Below, one piece after another: positions 34,344 through 46,730 of a stretch of 64,000 bases of DNA. The stretch spans positions 19,858,501-19,922,500 of the forward strand of contig SMMW01000003.1 of the NCBI GenBank assembly GCA_004794655.1, in the 5' to 3' direction. The stretch comes from Marisa cornuarietis (Eukaryota; Mollusca; Gastropoda; Architaenioglossa; Ampullariidae). The translations under genes were made by a program, and so were the position numbers. The notes below the pieces were generated by a model, which saw only the letters and a list, made by a program, of their open reading frames with translations, did not search any database and was not told the origin of the DNA. Position 1 is the stretch's first letter. Every line of letters starts with the position of its first letter.

Positions 34344-35915
34344 CTATCAAAATAATGGAAAGGCCATTTGAATAGTCAATGGCTGTTTTGTGCCAAGAAA
34401 CACAATAACATTGAATCAAAGCATTTCTTTTTTTATTAAATGAAATATTATCGGCCAATTTCATTGAAACAAATCATTTTAACAAACATTTGAGCGTGGG
34501 CTGACATAACCCATGTTTGACATTGCACCAAGTAGAGGGGAGTTTTGTAGTCTTCATCCTACCCCACACCGTGATAGATCCACCACCATAGGCCCACCAC
34601 AGTGAGATCGTGGTAACGCTCTCCATGTCGTCTCCAGATGTGGATTCGGACAGCAAAGCGAGACTCATCAGAGAAGAGGACTGCGGCCCACTCTTGCCTT
34701 GTCTATGCCAGATGGCGTCGTGCCTATGCAAGGGCGGACATGTGGGTTACCTTGACCGAAGGTTGCTCTCCCTTAGCCGGTTGCGAACCGTCTGGTCACT
34801 GACAGCTATGTTAGCGGGTGCTTGCAGCTGTCCCCTGAGTGTGCTGGAAGTGGCTGTTCTGTCTTAAAGCCAACAGAACAAGGAACCTGTCCTGCTGTTT
34901 GGAAGATGAACGAGGGCGTCCGGGGTGTCTTCGCTCTGCAAAACTTCCCGTTGCATTGTAACAGTCGTAGAATTTGAATGACAGTGAGGAACTCATAATC
35001 GGCAGCCAATTTCTCAAACACCTACGCCCTCTTCCAGACATGCAATGAACTTTCCTTAGTTGACAGTCCTAATTAATCGTCGTCTCCGAGGCATGACTAA
35101 AAAAGCGCACGGACTAAAATTCACGGACCTTCATTTCTGGATAAGCGACTAAGGTTCATGTCCGGTGTAAGTCCTTTAGACAGGCCTCGTGTTTCCGGTT
35201 CTTTGCATACCTTAAATAAATTCATAAGGTAGATGTTTTGTTTTCGTAACAGAACAATCTATACAATTGTTTCCAAAAAATAAAAAACAATGTTTTTTTT
35301 TAATAGTTAGTGGTAAAACAAGTCAATAGCATCTGTTGTGATGATGTTTTTATATTATAAAATTGTCGAAAAATCTAAATGCGTTTTCTATAAACAAACA
35401 GAATACATTTTACAGAAAATACTGTTTATTTTGCAATCTTCTTTAACAAGGTTATGATGACAGAAAAGCTCAATTACTCACTTCTAAAAATTTTTCTACG
35501 TTAGGAAGATCCGCCATTTTGATAGAAAGCGGAAGCGAAAGCCCTTCGTTGTTAGGGTTTGTTACGATTGGTCACTCCTATGATAGAGCAAAGAGACAAC
35601 GAATGAGAGACATCCAGTGAATGAAGGTCCGTGCTAAAATTGTGTTGACAACGGACATGCCTTGCACGTGCACTGCATATTTTCTACTGATCAATTCTGC
35701 CTTGTCATATGGATATGTTGAAATTTCACGCATTGTTTGTGGGTTCAATGACCTTTTTTGCTTGACTGAGCACGCACAAGACCAAACTATAGATTGTCAT
35801 CAAATTCACGTTGACCGTTAACCCACAAATTCACTTAAAGAATTGCTCACTGTTGGTTCAAACATGATTAATAAAAATGTAGAAAATATGGTGGCCTTTC
35901 CATTGTTTTGAGCAG
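34344..35915 (-). mobile_element. Tc1-like DNA transposon, decayed, with a nested insertion
   Basis: About 1.57 kb. Imperfect inverted ends share TCAAAA(T/C)AATGGAAAGGCCA at 34347-34366 and 35893-35912 (opposite strand); TA follows the right end. Minus-strand transposase pieces: MPRRRRLIRTVN near 35093, GSFAERRHPGRPRSSSKQQD, RQEWAAVLFSDESRFAV and GERYHDLTVVGLWWWIYHG near 34600, all in Tc1 order. Stops interrupt it and the last catalytic part is absent. The right portion carries a separate element (35122-35633). Confidence 0.85.
35122..35633. mobile_element. 512-bp nested DNA element with 8-bp target duplication
   Basis: Inverted ends CACGGACCTTCATT at 35122-35135 and its reverse complement at 35620-35633, extending imperfectly inward (CTGGAT). 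Identical CTAAAATT copies lie directly outside, at 35114-35121 and 35634-35641. No transposase. An 8-bp duplication suggests a hAT- or P-like mobilising enzyme; I cannot assign the family. It interrupts the Tc1-like element. Confidence 0.85.
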
Positions 35916-38574
35916 TATAATAAGAAGGCAGATACGGGGGGTGGGGAAGTTTCACAAAAGGGGGGGGGTTGAGCTTAACTAAGTCTGTTATATTGGAGAC
36001 CGAAGCAACTCTCAGGTGTTTAAAAAATTAAGAACAGTGTGTCATCTATTATTATCTTAAAATGGTCGCTGTGGTATAAAGAGCTACTCCAGGTAAACTG
36101 CGATCTGACCTGGCAGCAGCTGCAGCTATCATTAGAAAAATCTGAAACCAGTTTTACTGGCGATCGGAGAGGAAAGTTAAATCAAGCCATTAAGTTTTCT
36201 TGAAAACACTGCAATAAAATCACGAGAAATTTGAACAGGAATGTTCTGCTGGTCGGGAATCTTTGGTTACACAGCCTGCACACTAATAGGCTCCCAGAGC
36301 TCGTTCAGCCCTGTCTAACTATCGATCACCAGCCGGTAACATCACTCTCACCTTACAGGGAAGCGGCGAGAACAAGTTAAGACTTGCTGCAGCGCTGGGA
36401 TATCGTCTGTCTGCTTGCTATTCTCTATCGTTTTACATCGCCATTATATAAACTTTCATTAACGTGGGTTGCGGGAGCTGGGGTGAGGGTGGGGTTGGGG
36501 GCTGGGTCACGATCCGTCATGGACACAAAGAGTCGGTCCTTCAGGTCGGCAAGGGTTACCTTGACATCTAGGGCCGTCTGTGATCACTGTGGCATCGTTC
36601 ATCTCCGCCTTCTTTCGTGGCTACCTTCTCAAACACACGCTGCACACGCACAGGCGACAACAGCTTTTTGCGGGTGTCGGTTGGAAACCGATCATCCCTC
36701 TGATGGCTATGGCACACAGTCCTCTCAGATCTTTCCGGTGCTGCCACAGGGGTCTGATGGACGTGCGTGAGAATTTCTCATTTCAATCCACAGCCACGTG
36801 CTTTACTTAAGATTTTTGGAAGCATCTCTATCTAGCTTCAATAGTCATCGTTGTCATCACTAACTAGTTGTAACTGGATTAAAATCACGTTTCTTTAAGA
36901 GCAGTCACTGTTCAGAAAATGGGTAAAAGAGCAGGGGAATCAAAACCACTTGTCATGCCGGTCCTTTCTCAGTCGTTTCATGTGAATTTTGTTCCGTAAG
37001 AACTAGATTGCTCTAAAAGCACTTTTTTAAACGCATCAGCCAGCCAGTGACCAAAGTAGTCTGACTCTTCACCAGCTGCAGCCCTAGAAATCTTCTGCTT
37101 GTACACAATTTTTTTTTCTGCATTTAAGTTCTGGAGAGTGCAGACAATAACATGAAAGGACACAATGGACTGCGACCCAATGTGCAACACCAACACCAAC
37201 ACGATGTACTGATCCAAGGTACAGCAACAGGGAAGGACAGGATGAACTGAGACACGGGGTACAATGTCACCTTGATGCCGAAATATTTTTCACAAATTAA
37301 CGATGTACGTCCTATCTTTTTTCCTTACGTTTTACTTATATTAAATTGTGAACTGGTTTCATCATATAGTATGATCAGAACTATTTGAATCTACTTCTGT
37401 CTCACACACTTTCTAGACAGATAAGTAATGTGACTCAGTAGTTTGCAGTACAGAGATAAGCTCCCTGGGCACGCTAGACCTTGATGTCTTTAACATCGCT
37501 GGTTGACTGGTTGGTTTCGCAAAAAAAAAAAAAAATGCTTCCAACTAGTGGCGATCTTGCACCACAAGGGAAGAGGGGGAAAACCCCCCGACAGTCAGCC
37601 CTACAAGCAGGTGTCACACACAGAGAACGTCCTGTGCAGTGGTGACAAATGATTAACCCTTATACTGAAGGGTGTCCTTTTGACATAGGCAATACTTAAG
37701 ATATCTTAACAAGTTATCCCAAGATATGAAGGTGACTAAAATGGTGATCTCAGACAGCCATGCCAGAACCAAGCTAAGATGTCCAGCTAGCACCATAGTG
37801 ACTGCTTAACATTTTTATCAGAAACTGAATTTTTAAAAATTAGATGCAATTGGGGCTTGCAACATTTTTTGTATATTATACTGTATTAATGGGTCGTACT
37901 ACATGCACTTTCCTAGGTTTTTTTTTTGGCAGCTGCCTTTGATTCAGTTTCAATCTTCGTGTTATCTATGACGATGGTTCCATGGCAGAGGACGCTAGAG
38001 TCTTCTTGGGAATTTGTTTGATGTTTGTGACGGGGCTGGGGAGAGAAGGGCGAGGGGATAAGAGTAAATTAATGACATCATAATCGCCCTGGTAACGCCG
38101 TATCCCATTTCAGTTTGGTCTGTGCCCGCACGTAAACGAAAGCAGTCCATTATAGACTGATCGATTTGGGAAAGCAGCTGCATACGAAGTCATGGACGAT
38201 TGAGGTCCCGAGAAAATAAACCTCCCTGTTGGGGGAGCAAGATGTCGCGGGGTACATACTTCAGGCTACGGGGAGGCTTAACTAGAGTCAACATTCTGTG
38301 AAGGCCATGCTGAGACTTAAGTAGTCAATATCCTGAGGCAGCAGGTTTCTAGCTCACCGTCTGGTGGTCCTTTCAACTTTATCATTTTCTTGAATGTTAA
38401 AGCTTGTTTCAAGAACTGGGACATTGGAGAAATAACACAATAAGAGACATAACTTGTTACAGATAGAAGTAATTTAGTCATGGCAAACGTTTGCGTCTTT
38501 TGGAAGACATCATGTTTAGACAATGGGTTAAAAGAAATGGGCAGTACATGCAATACAATCAGAGAAAGACTTAA
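35916..38574. other. Intergenic, no gene supported
   Basis: Includes a GC-richer stretch at 36360-36800 with overlapping open frames on both strands and no clear homology, a poly(A) run at 37519, and an antisense SINE piece at about 37555-37640. Otherwise nothing recognised. Confidence 0.45.
37555..37640 (-). mobile_element. SINE fragment, antisense
   Basis: Plus strand reads GGGGGAAAACCCCCCGACAG then TCAGCCCTACAAGCAGGTGT, matching the antisense SINE block at 11.3 kb (TCAGCCCTGTAAACAGGTGT). Confidence 0.55.
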
Positions 38575-40850
38575 AATAATAATAATGTGAACTTAAAACG
38601 CGCAGCATCACAACCAAGATAGATCGCACTCTCTGCGCACACCAATAATGGTTAATGAAAGGCAAAAGGGTGCAGTGAGATACGTATAGACACATTGAAC
38701 AATATAAAGATGACAGACAGTGGACAGTATAGGCAGGCTTAACAACATAAAGATAACAGACAGTGGAGGGTGAGATCCGTATAGACACACTGAACAACAT
38801 AAAGATGAGGCACAAGAGTAGAACGTAAAGCAGTGGATGAAGGTATGAAGGGATATAGGTACTGTAAACTGTGTGAGATGGAGTCATTACATGATGGTTA
38901 ACATGGCAGACAGTATTGCAAGGGAGTCAAGAATAGCAATTCATGGATAGTACTTTGTGAACAGATATGTGAAGTGGAAGAGAGTTCTGCTGCTTAGCAG
39001 CACAGAGGGAGGACGTCCGTTGTCCGTATGTGACTGTCTTTGTGGGAGGTAGGGAGAGAATGCGGGAGCCTGATGAGGAGTGAAGGTTTCGGGCAGGGGT
39101 GTGGACAGACAAGATTTCAGTAAAGTAGTGGTGGGGGAGGAGCCTTTAAAGAATCCATAGCATAGAGTTGAGAGCTTGTAGTCTATTCGAGCTTTAATTG
39201 GTAGCCAACTAAGAGGGTGAAGAAATGATGTAACATGTTCAGATTTGCGAGTCCGGAAAACGAGACGAGCAGCTGAGTTTTGGACTTTCTGAAGCTTATC
39301 AATGAGGTACTGTGGACAGCCAGCAAGAAGAGAGTTGGAATAGTCTAGTTTAGACAGAACAAATGAGCAGATGGAGAATTTTGGTGGTTGAGATAGAGTA
39401 TGGCAAATGGAGCTGATCTTTCGGAGCTCATAGCATGCAGAACGACAGAGGTGAGAAACATGCTTATCAAGAGACATGTCAGCAGATATTATGTAACCTA
39501 AGTTACGTGTTGAAGTAACAAAAAGAACAACAGCATCGCCTACCCCAAAGAGACAGCAGTGAAGGGTAAACCTCTTTGAAAAATAAAAGCTTCTGTTTTC
39601 TTCGTCGTTTAGTTTTAAATTGTTGTGGGTCATCCACAGCCTAATATCAGAAATACAATCTCAGATGCTCTGGACAGCAGTGTGTGCCTGAGAAGGAGAA
39701 CAGCTAGTATACAGCTGAGTGTCATCAGCAAAGTATTGATCAGATATAGAGTGAGATTGAATTAGAGTAGTATAAGTGGCTTCGTGTTCATGATAAAGAG
39801 GTTAGGACCAAGTACAGAACCTTGGGGGACTCCTGAGCAAATAGATCATAGAGGCTGGTGGAGAAACGCAGCCGTCCACTATAACTGACTGAGTCCTATC
39901 TGAGAGATATGACTGAAACCCGTTGAGTGTGAAGCCTGAGATGCCATAGGGAGTACTATGAATGAGAGTAGTGTGGTCTATAGTATCAAAGGCAGCAGAC
40001 AGGTCTAACATGGTGAGAAATGAGATGTCACCTCTAGCCATAGTAGACAAAATGTCGTTTGTCACCTTCAGCAGAGCGGTCTCAAAGCTATGAAAAGGGC
40101 GAAAAGCAGACTGTCATGGAGAAATCAAATTTTCAGAGTTAAGATAGGATAAAAGTTACTTGAGAACTACTTTCTCAAGAACTTTGGAAAGAAATGGCAA
40201 GTTTGAGACTGGGCGGTAATTGTTTAGCAAAGGTAGGGTTTTTTAACAGCGGTTTCACTAAGGCTGTATTGAACGTAGATAGGAAGATGCCAGAGGACAA
40301 GCTATCATTTACTATTTCTGTGAGGGCAGAGAGTAGGACCTCCAGACAGTCTACCAGTAGCGGGTCCAGTGGAAAAGCTGTGGGTTTTGACAGGAGTCTA
40401 ATGGTCCTAAGCTCACTTACCGAGATTGGCTGAAAGAAAGCAAAGGAGCACTCTGGCCTTGCCAGATCGTCGCCGTGGTTAGCAAGAGCTGAAGGGTGCA
40501 CAGGCAGTTGATCAAATTTAGCCTGGATGTCAAGAATCTTATGGGCAAAAACCATTTGAGGGGCAGAGGGCTAGTTCGGTTCTCATGTCACCACGAAACA
40601 TAATGTCCATGCCACGAAGACGGCGCAGAGTGCGAAACACTGGTGTCAGTGCTGGGCGACAGGCTGACAGATCAAACCGCACACAATAATGATGTGAAGA
40701 GAGCACATTAGAGACAGTAACCATGCGTATGACATGATCAACAGGTCTGTGCACCACCCAATCCAGGATATGACTTCCCGCCTGGGACGCTGCACAGAAA
40801 ATATGAGTAAAATCAAACGAAATGACAAGAAAATACCTCTACGCAATTAA
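38575..40850 (-). mobile_element. CR1/L2-like LINE, 5'-truncated, decayed
   Basis: Minus strand, 5' to 3': endonuclease C-terminus (DHVIRMVTVSNVLSSHHYC; the catalytic SDH is now SHH) at about 40690-40850; linker FAHKILDIQAKFDQLP; reverse transcriptase TMLDLSAAFDTIDHTTLI at about 39990-40030 and GFTLNGFQSYLSDRTQSV; then TRNLGYIISADMSLDKHVSH, QKVQNSAARLVFRTRKSEHV and LSWLPIKARIDYKLSTLCYG; a 3' UTR with short tandem repeats (38690-38810); a tail of ATT repeats ending at 38575. Related to, but not the same as, the shorter LINE tails in the window. Confidence 0.88.
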
Positions 40851-41927
40851 ATGCACTGATTTAATTAATGAAGTGTGAACGAATGGCTTATTGCCTTTGC
40901 TCAGATCTCCATGCATGGAAGACTAGCGAATGTCCATCCCTTCCGTCGTGAGGCTGTTGTCACGGCGTTGCCCGAGCGAGTCTGGCCGAGGTGTGAATAC
41001 AGAACCAAGTAAGTTAAAAACGGGGGTTAATTTTCTTCAGCAGGACGAGTATAGGAGGGGCGGTTGCCAAATATTTGACAGTTGAGCCAACACAGGTACG
41101 GCTAGGTGGTGACCTCGCCATCGACCTCTGGTCTAGTAATGCCTTTACTGATCACGCAAGACTGTCGATGTTGAGTAATGCTTGTAATGATCACATAAGA
41201 TTGCTGACATCTAGTAATGCCTGAACTGATCAACGTTTAGTGATGCCTGTAATGCTTAAGTCACACTTCTACACTGTAGATAATAGAGGTCTGTGACTGA
41301 AGTATTGCGAGCAGGCTTCCTGAAGTAGACTTGACTCCGGTTAGCAGCTGTAGAAAAACAGTCAAAGCAACCATCTCCCTTGACATGCGTTTTTACATGC
41401 ACTGTCGGAGGAATAGAAGTAATTTGTATTTTTCGTTACCAAATTTAAAAACAGACTTCAACCGTTACAGGCCACCCGTTTCTGCTCACACAATTTGCAC
41501 CCATCACGAAAACAAGAGATGCACTGAAGATGTGCGTGTCATCCGATGAAGACCACAAAACGGAAACAGAAAAGCAGATAATTAAAATGTGAAACTTTTT
41601 GTCGGCACATCATTTACTTTTTGCATGTGACTGCATTAGGGATAATCAGTGTCCATGTTGATGAGTTACATAAAGTGTGTAAAGAAATAAGAAGTGGATG
41701 GACCTGTCTTGCGGGGTGAGCGTGACGGACTTGTATTTATGTCGTGTCTATAGATCGTATCCACGCAAAGACCATCTTGACACCAGAAGTCGGCCTCGTG
41801 GGCCGTTGTTGTGGCTGTACTGACACTGAACGATAATATTATATTCAAGGTCTGGATTTGAAACACACATTTACGATTAAAGAAGAACAATAAAGACGTT
41901 TGATAAAATTACGAGACTATCATTAGC
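40851..41927. other. Intergenic, no gene supported
   Basis: Includes a loose tandem repeat at 41132-41260: TAGTAATGCC-type words recur at about 41134, 41173, 41212 and 41238 with TGATCA between. Nothing else recognised. Confidence 0.5.
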
Positions 41928-42174
41928 TTATCTTAACCCCGCCCCCTTCCCTCTTGCTACTTTACCCATCTTTCTCGCAGAATCACTATATTTTTCTGTT
42001 CCTGTTACTTGATGCCTTTTGTTTTCTGTTTCGTCAGTACTGTCGTTTTCTTTCGTCCCCTTTGTTCTGTATCTACTTAGTCCACGTCTCTTCCTCGTTT
42101 TAAGCGCTAAGAGCATGCTCTCTATGAGTGTGAATATGCGCTATAAAAATCTTCACTATTATTATTATTATTAG
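41928..42174 (+). mobile_element. LINE 3' tail, copy 3 of the recurrent family
   Basis: Starts at CCCCGCCCCCTTCCCTCTTG, has AGCGCTAAGAGCATGCTCTC and TATGCGCTATAAAAATCTTC, and ends in (ATT)n. Almost identical to 22630-22880 on the opposite strand: the two antisense 62-residue frames differ by one residue. Confidence 0.9.
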
Positions 42175-42424
42175 CTCTGTTCATGATAATATAAGTGTTC
42201 ATGATACTTTTTGTAGTTAGTAACATTCCAATGGAGTTTTTTTTTTTGGTAATGCGTTTATACTAATCAAGATTTTTTAAGAGTGTGAATGGGTGAAACA
42301 ATAGATTATCACAGCGTCGCGAGGTTTTATTTTGATTTTCCCCGTGGACTTTTATAGGACTTTGATTCTCTCTCTTTGACTAATAATTTACCTTGCCCCT
42401 TATTACTTGTGTATATTTTATTCA

Positions 42425-42805
42425 GTGTGTTCATTCATATTTCTAGCACTTCTGTGACACCATCCTGTATTATTTGGTTTAATTTATGTGAATATTGTGC
42501 GTTTTGTGTACATTTCTCTTGCATTTGTACTAGCGTCTGGTATAGTTTGTTTGGCCCTATGTGCATATACTGCAATATGTACATATCTCTTGCATTTGTG
42601 TCAAGACCTAAATCATCTGCTTTGTCCATGTCCATATATTGCACAGTGAGTTCATATCTCTTACATTTGTATGGAACCAGTCTATACAGTTTGTTTCAGC
42701 TCATGTGTATATATTTCCCAGTGTGTACATATCTCTTGCATTTGTGTGTCGCCAGCCTGTATAGTTTGTTTTGTCTCATGTGAATACATTGCATTTTGTG
42801 TACAT
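42425..42805. repeat. 71-73 bp tandem repeat, about 5 diverged copies
   Basis: The phrase CTCTTGCATTTGTGT recurs at about 42521, 42592, 42663 and 42736 with shared CAGTCTGTATAGTTTGTTT and CTCATGTG-type segments between. Units are 10-25% diverged by eye. Confidence 0.8.
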
Positions 42806-43249
42806 TTACATTTCTTACGTTCATGATGTTCATTTCTCTTAAATATATTTTTTCCTCGTACCTGAAATTGAGAAATTTCCATCATGTGTGACTTGTGATA
42901 GTGCTGTCTACAGATATTTAAGCAGAACACATCAGTAGGAAAAACCCATTGCTGTTTTATATGTCACATGCGGTAAATTCCAGCCGTTTTAAGAAATTCC
43001 ACCGGAACACTTACTTAAGGTTTGAACTCTAGCAAAGGCTTATAAGTAACTTTGAAAAAAAAGAAGTAGCCAGTGCAAAAATATAGGTACTTCTACAGTT
43101 AAACATTATTACTTTTGTTTGATTGTTTTAGTGACACTGTCTTGGATCTTATAACAGTTATTGCAAATGTTATCATATGCAAATATAGATCAGGAGGATC
43201 TACATCTTGTATTCATATAGTCCTACTGGTGTTACGCCATCATCATTCA

Positions 43250-43705
43250 TCACCCATTCCTTGACTGGTACTAGCTGATCACCAGGTAAGCTGGCTCACC
43301 CATGTCTGTCACTGGCGGGGAGACTGGGGTGGGTGTGAGGGGACCTGACTAGACGCAGCTGCTAACAAGGCCCGCCATTTGGGAGGATCTTGAGGAGATC
43401 AGTCTACTCCTTCACGTTCGCATCCACTTTTTTTTTTTTAACTCTGTCTACCCCGGCGGTGATTTCCTTCCACGGAGCTCTAGAGAACGGTTTTAGACAG
43501 GCGGTCGTGCCGGGCGACATGGCGAACCTGACCAGCTTGCGTCGCCTCATTGTTGCGAGAAGGGTTTCCCGGCGTCCCACGAGGGTGACGAGTCCGCTCC
43601 GAATAAAATCGAAGTAGTTTTCTGAAGCTCGTGGTTTCCAATGCTTGAATTCCTCTTTAGTAACGGTAAGCAGAGTCCACGTTTTATAACCGTACTGCAG
43701 GGTTG
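43250..43705 (-). pseudogene. RTE/L1-like ORF2 C-terminal relic
   Basis: Minus strand: YGYKTWTL, then TLVGRRETLLATMRRRKLV, and in a shifted frame VRHVARHDRLSKTVL followed by a GNHRRGRQS stretch. These match the well-known C-terminal motif series (YGCETWTL ... LLATVKRRKLAWFGHVTRHD) of many animal LINE ORF2 proteins. Stops and frameshifts show it is dead. Confidence 0.7.
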
Positions 43706-43740
43706 TTGTGTGTGTGTGTGTGTGTGTGTGTGGGAGGGGG
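43704..43740. repeat. (GT)n with G-run
   Basis: About 14 GT units followed by GGGAGGGGGGGGG. Confidence 0.9.
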
Positions 43741-44404
43741 GGGGACCCTGCTGCTGCTGCTGCACCAAATTGTGTTCAGCCTGAAAATTGCTGCTGTCGC
43801 TGCTTTCAGCCTGTTGCCAAGGTCTGCCGCGCAAGTTTATTCAATGATGATGATGATGATGATGATGCTTAATGAATTAAATATTTCTCAAGGTTTTTGC
43901 ATTTGCTGTTCTCAGAAAGTCATAAAGGGACATGAAACCTGACAACTACTCATTTAGATTTGTTGTTTACTACTTACTTCTCTCTGCAAACCTACTATAC
44001 TGTGCAAATAAATTTTAATAAAGGCTGACACACATAGAAATACATTACTGAATACCATAGCATGCGTTTATTAAATAATTTTTTTAACTGATATAAACTT
44101 TAATTCTTATAGAGCTGGTCAGCTATACTTGTATTTGTTGTCCTTTTAGTTATTCTTAAATTGAAACAGTTTTCAAAAGCGGAACAGGCTCAGCACCTAC
44201 TTTGAAAAATTCTTGTATCATAGTGCGCACATTTTTTTTAAGCTCAAAGCTTTTACATTTTTCATCACTTCCAAACGAAAGAAACGACAGTCGGCCGCCA
44301 TATCATATTTGTCATCATGTGTACAATCTGACTTTCTTTGAGAAGCTCTCAGCCATTCTTTCTCGTGCCCCATGAGGCCTCGAGTTGGAAAGCCGGAAGA
44401 GCTG

Positions 44405-44705
44405 CAAGTGAATAATAATAAAAAATGAAGATTTGTATAGCGCATATTCACACTCATAGAGAGCATGCTTTTAGGAAGAGACATGGACTAAATGGATAGA
44501 ACACCGGGACGAAAGAATAAACGACAGTACTGACGACAAACAGATAAAAAGATAGAAAACACAAAAAGACACCAAGTAACAGGAACAGAGAATATAGCGA
44601 TTCTGCAGAGAAAGATGGGTCGTAAAGTCGCTAGAGCGGAAGGGGGGAGAGTAAGAAGGACGAGCATTGTGTGGACTGTGTTAGGAGTAATGCTCAAGGT
44701 ATAAT
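44405..44705 (-). mobile_element. LINE 3' tail, copy 4 of the recurrent family
   Basis: Plus strand begins with AATAATAATAAAAAATGAAG and GCGCATATTCACACTCATAG, then GAGAGCATGCTTTTAG, and ends with the block GTGTGGACTGTGTTAGGAGT as in copies at 22.6 and 51.4 kb. 5'-truncated. Confidence 0.88.
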
Positions 44706-44929
44706 GAATAAGGTCTATAGCGTAATATGCTGATGTCTGTACTTACTTTAATACGTTGTTTAGAGTCAGTGGCATGATGAGATAATTAAGATTATTTTGA
44801 AAATTCCAAAATTAATGCCTCATGTAGAACCAGATTTATTCTTCGGAAGTGACTGTAAGTATTAAGAAGGGTTTGAAATACGTACAGCTTTTTCTGCAAT
44901 GGTGGCATTTTTTTTTTTAAAGAATCTGT

Positions 44930-45250
44930 GAGTGGTGAAGGCTGTCTTTGTGGGTGACTGACACCCTATTAATATTGCTCCCGGCCTGGCACTCCCTCCG
45001 CCTTCATTACTACTACACACTGAGGCAATTTCCCGGCTAAAAATGGCGGCGTGTGTAATAGCCTGCTAGCGGCCCTCATACAAGGCTGGCCGTCCCCTCG
45101 CTCCAGGCCGCAGTCCGCCTCTTAAGTAGCGGATCAGGCGGATCGTAACCCGCTCACCAAAGAACCCACCGTTCACTATCGGCAACACCGTGTTCACTGT
45201 AGCTGTCGTCCACGCCGTTCACTGTACTGCTCACTTAGTCCAGTCTCCAT
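44930..45250. other. GC-rich single-copy-looking segment
   Basis: GC-rich island in AT-rich surroundings, containing TTTCCCGGCTAAAAATGGCG and CAAGGCTGGCCGTCCCCTCG. No open frame with exon signals. Could be conserved non-coding DNA or an unrelated promoter; sequence alone does not decide. Confidence 0.35.
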
Positions 45251-45531
45251 TCATTGACATGCTTTCGCCATCTCATTTTTTTTTTGGTGGCTTCTAGAAT
45301 GGTTTTTCTTTGACGGCAGAAAATTGTCTTTTATTGGATTTTCTCTGTTGACTATGATTTGCTGTAAAAGGTTTGATCCTGTCAGTGACAGAAACGCCGT
45401 CGCGAAAGACATTGAAGCCCGCTATCCATGACAGAACAATTAATACATCCACTAGAACAGTTTCTCTCTCTCTGCTGTCTTGTTATTGAACGCACAGAAA
45501 TGCACAAAGTTATACAAATAAAGAGGAACAT

Positions 45532-45532
<1 letters not shown>

Positions 45533-45574
<42 letters not shown>
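45533..45574. repeat. (CA)n microsatellite
   Basis: About 21 perfect CA units. Confidence 0.95.
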
Positions 45575-45576
<2 letters not shown>

Positions 45577-46730
45577 AGCCAGTAATATGGAGTGAGAGAG
45601 AAATCAGTTACACAGAAAAAGAAAGAAGAAAGAGTGTGTCAGATCCATTTCCTTACTAAAAGGAAAGAACGAAATTTTTGTATCGAAGCCAGCAAGAAAC
45701 TGGAGCTTGTCACGCTGGGCGGCCTGCTGGGTGGCTAATGACGACCCAGTCCATGACCACTGCGCTCGGCGACGCACAGATAACCGCGTCTTGCAAGAGA
45801 ACAGAGAGAGAGAGAAACTGAAGAGAAAACCTCGCGAAGTGAAATAGAGTTTCGCACCGACTATTACCCAGCCTGGCAACATTTACTACTCGGGTTGATC
45901 TAATACTGTCTCTGTGGATTTTCAACTTGTGTGTCGAAATCTGTAATCGACATGTCGAGAGACATACAGAGAGCAGCCGGCCAAAGACAAGACAAAAGCA
46001 GACCTGTGGAGGACCAAGCCCTTGGTGCCGTCTCCCCATTCGAGCAAAAGCGACCACTCGGTCATGAAGCAGATGACACAACAAATAAACTTTCATATCA
46101 TATATTGTATATATATACTTCAACAAATAAACATTGTATATATAGATATATTTCATGTATATATTGTTTTGGAAAGCTTGCTCGGCAGATGGGTTACTAA
46201 ATGAGTTACATCATGTGTATATGTTGTTTGTTTTATACTTTTAAATATTGTATTTTATATATTATATATCTGTGCAACAGAATAAATGTTGGGGAAAAAG
46301 TTCATGTCATTGAAGTTAAAGATAAAAATACATTTACGAGCAGCAGTGAGCAGTTTTCAGCATAGTGTAGGGAGTGGATCAGATAAGGAAAGTGTGAGAA
46401 GTTGGTCAGAGTAAGCTGGTGGTAGCAGTAGGTAAGAGGAAGAAAGTGTGAGGACTGGATTATAGGTGGCCTGGTGGGAGGAGTGGGTCACGTGCTGCAG
46501 GTTAGAGGACTGCGCCAAATATTTCCAGTGACCGGATAGGGTACAGTACCGCAAGACCGTTAGCTTGTCTGTTTATAAGGTTATGTCCAGAGACGGCTGT
46601 CAAGGACGGAGCAAATGAAATGATCTGTTCGAAGGACGAAACGCTGAAGATCTGATGTAAACGAGAGTGAGCAATGAAATAAATCAGCATTAATATAGGC
46701 GAGGGTGAGCAGGGATGAAACAGTGACATA

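Noticed and set aside
38941..39633. 230-residue minus-strand frame as a host gene
   Set aside because: QKVQNSAARLVFRTRK and the flanking RT/EN pieces show that it is the C-terminus of a LINE ORF2.
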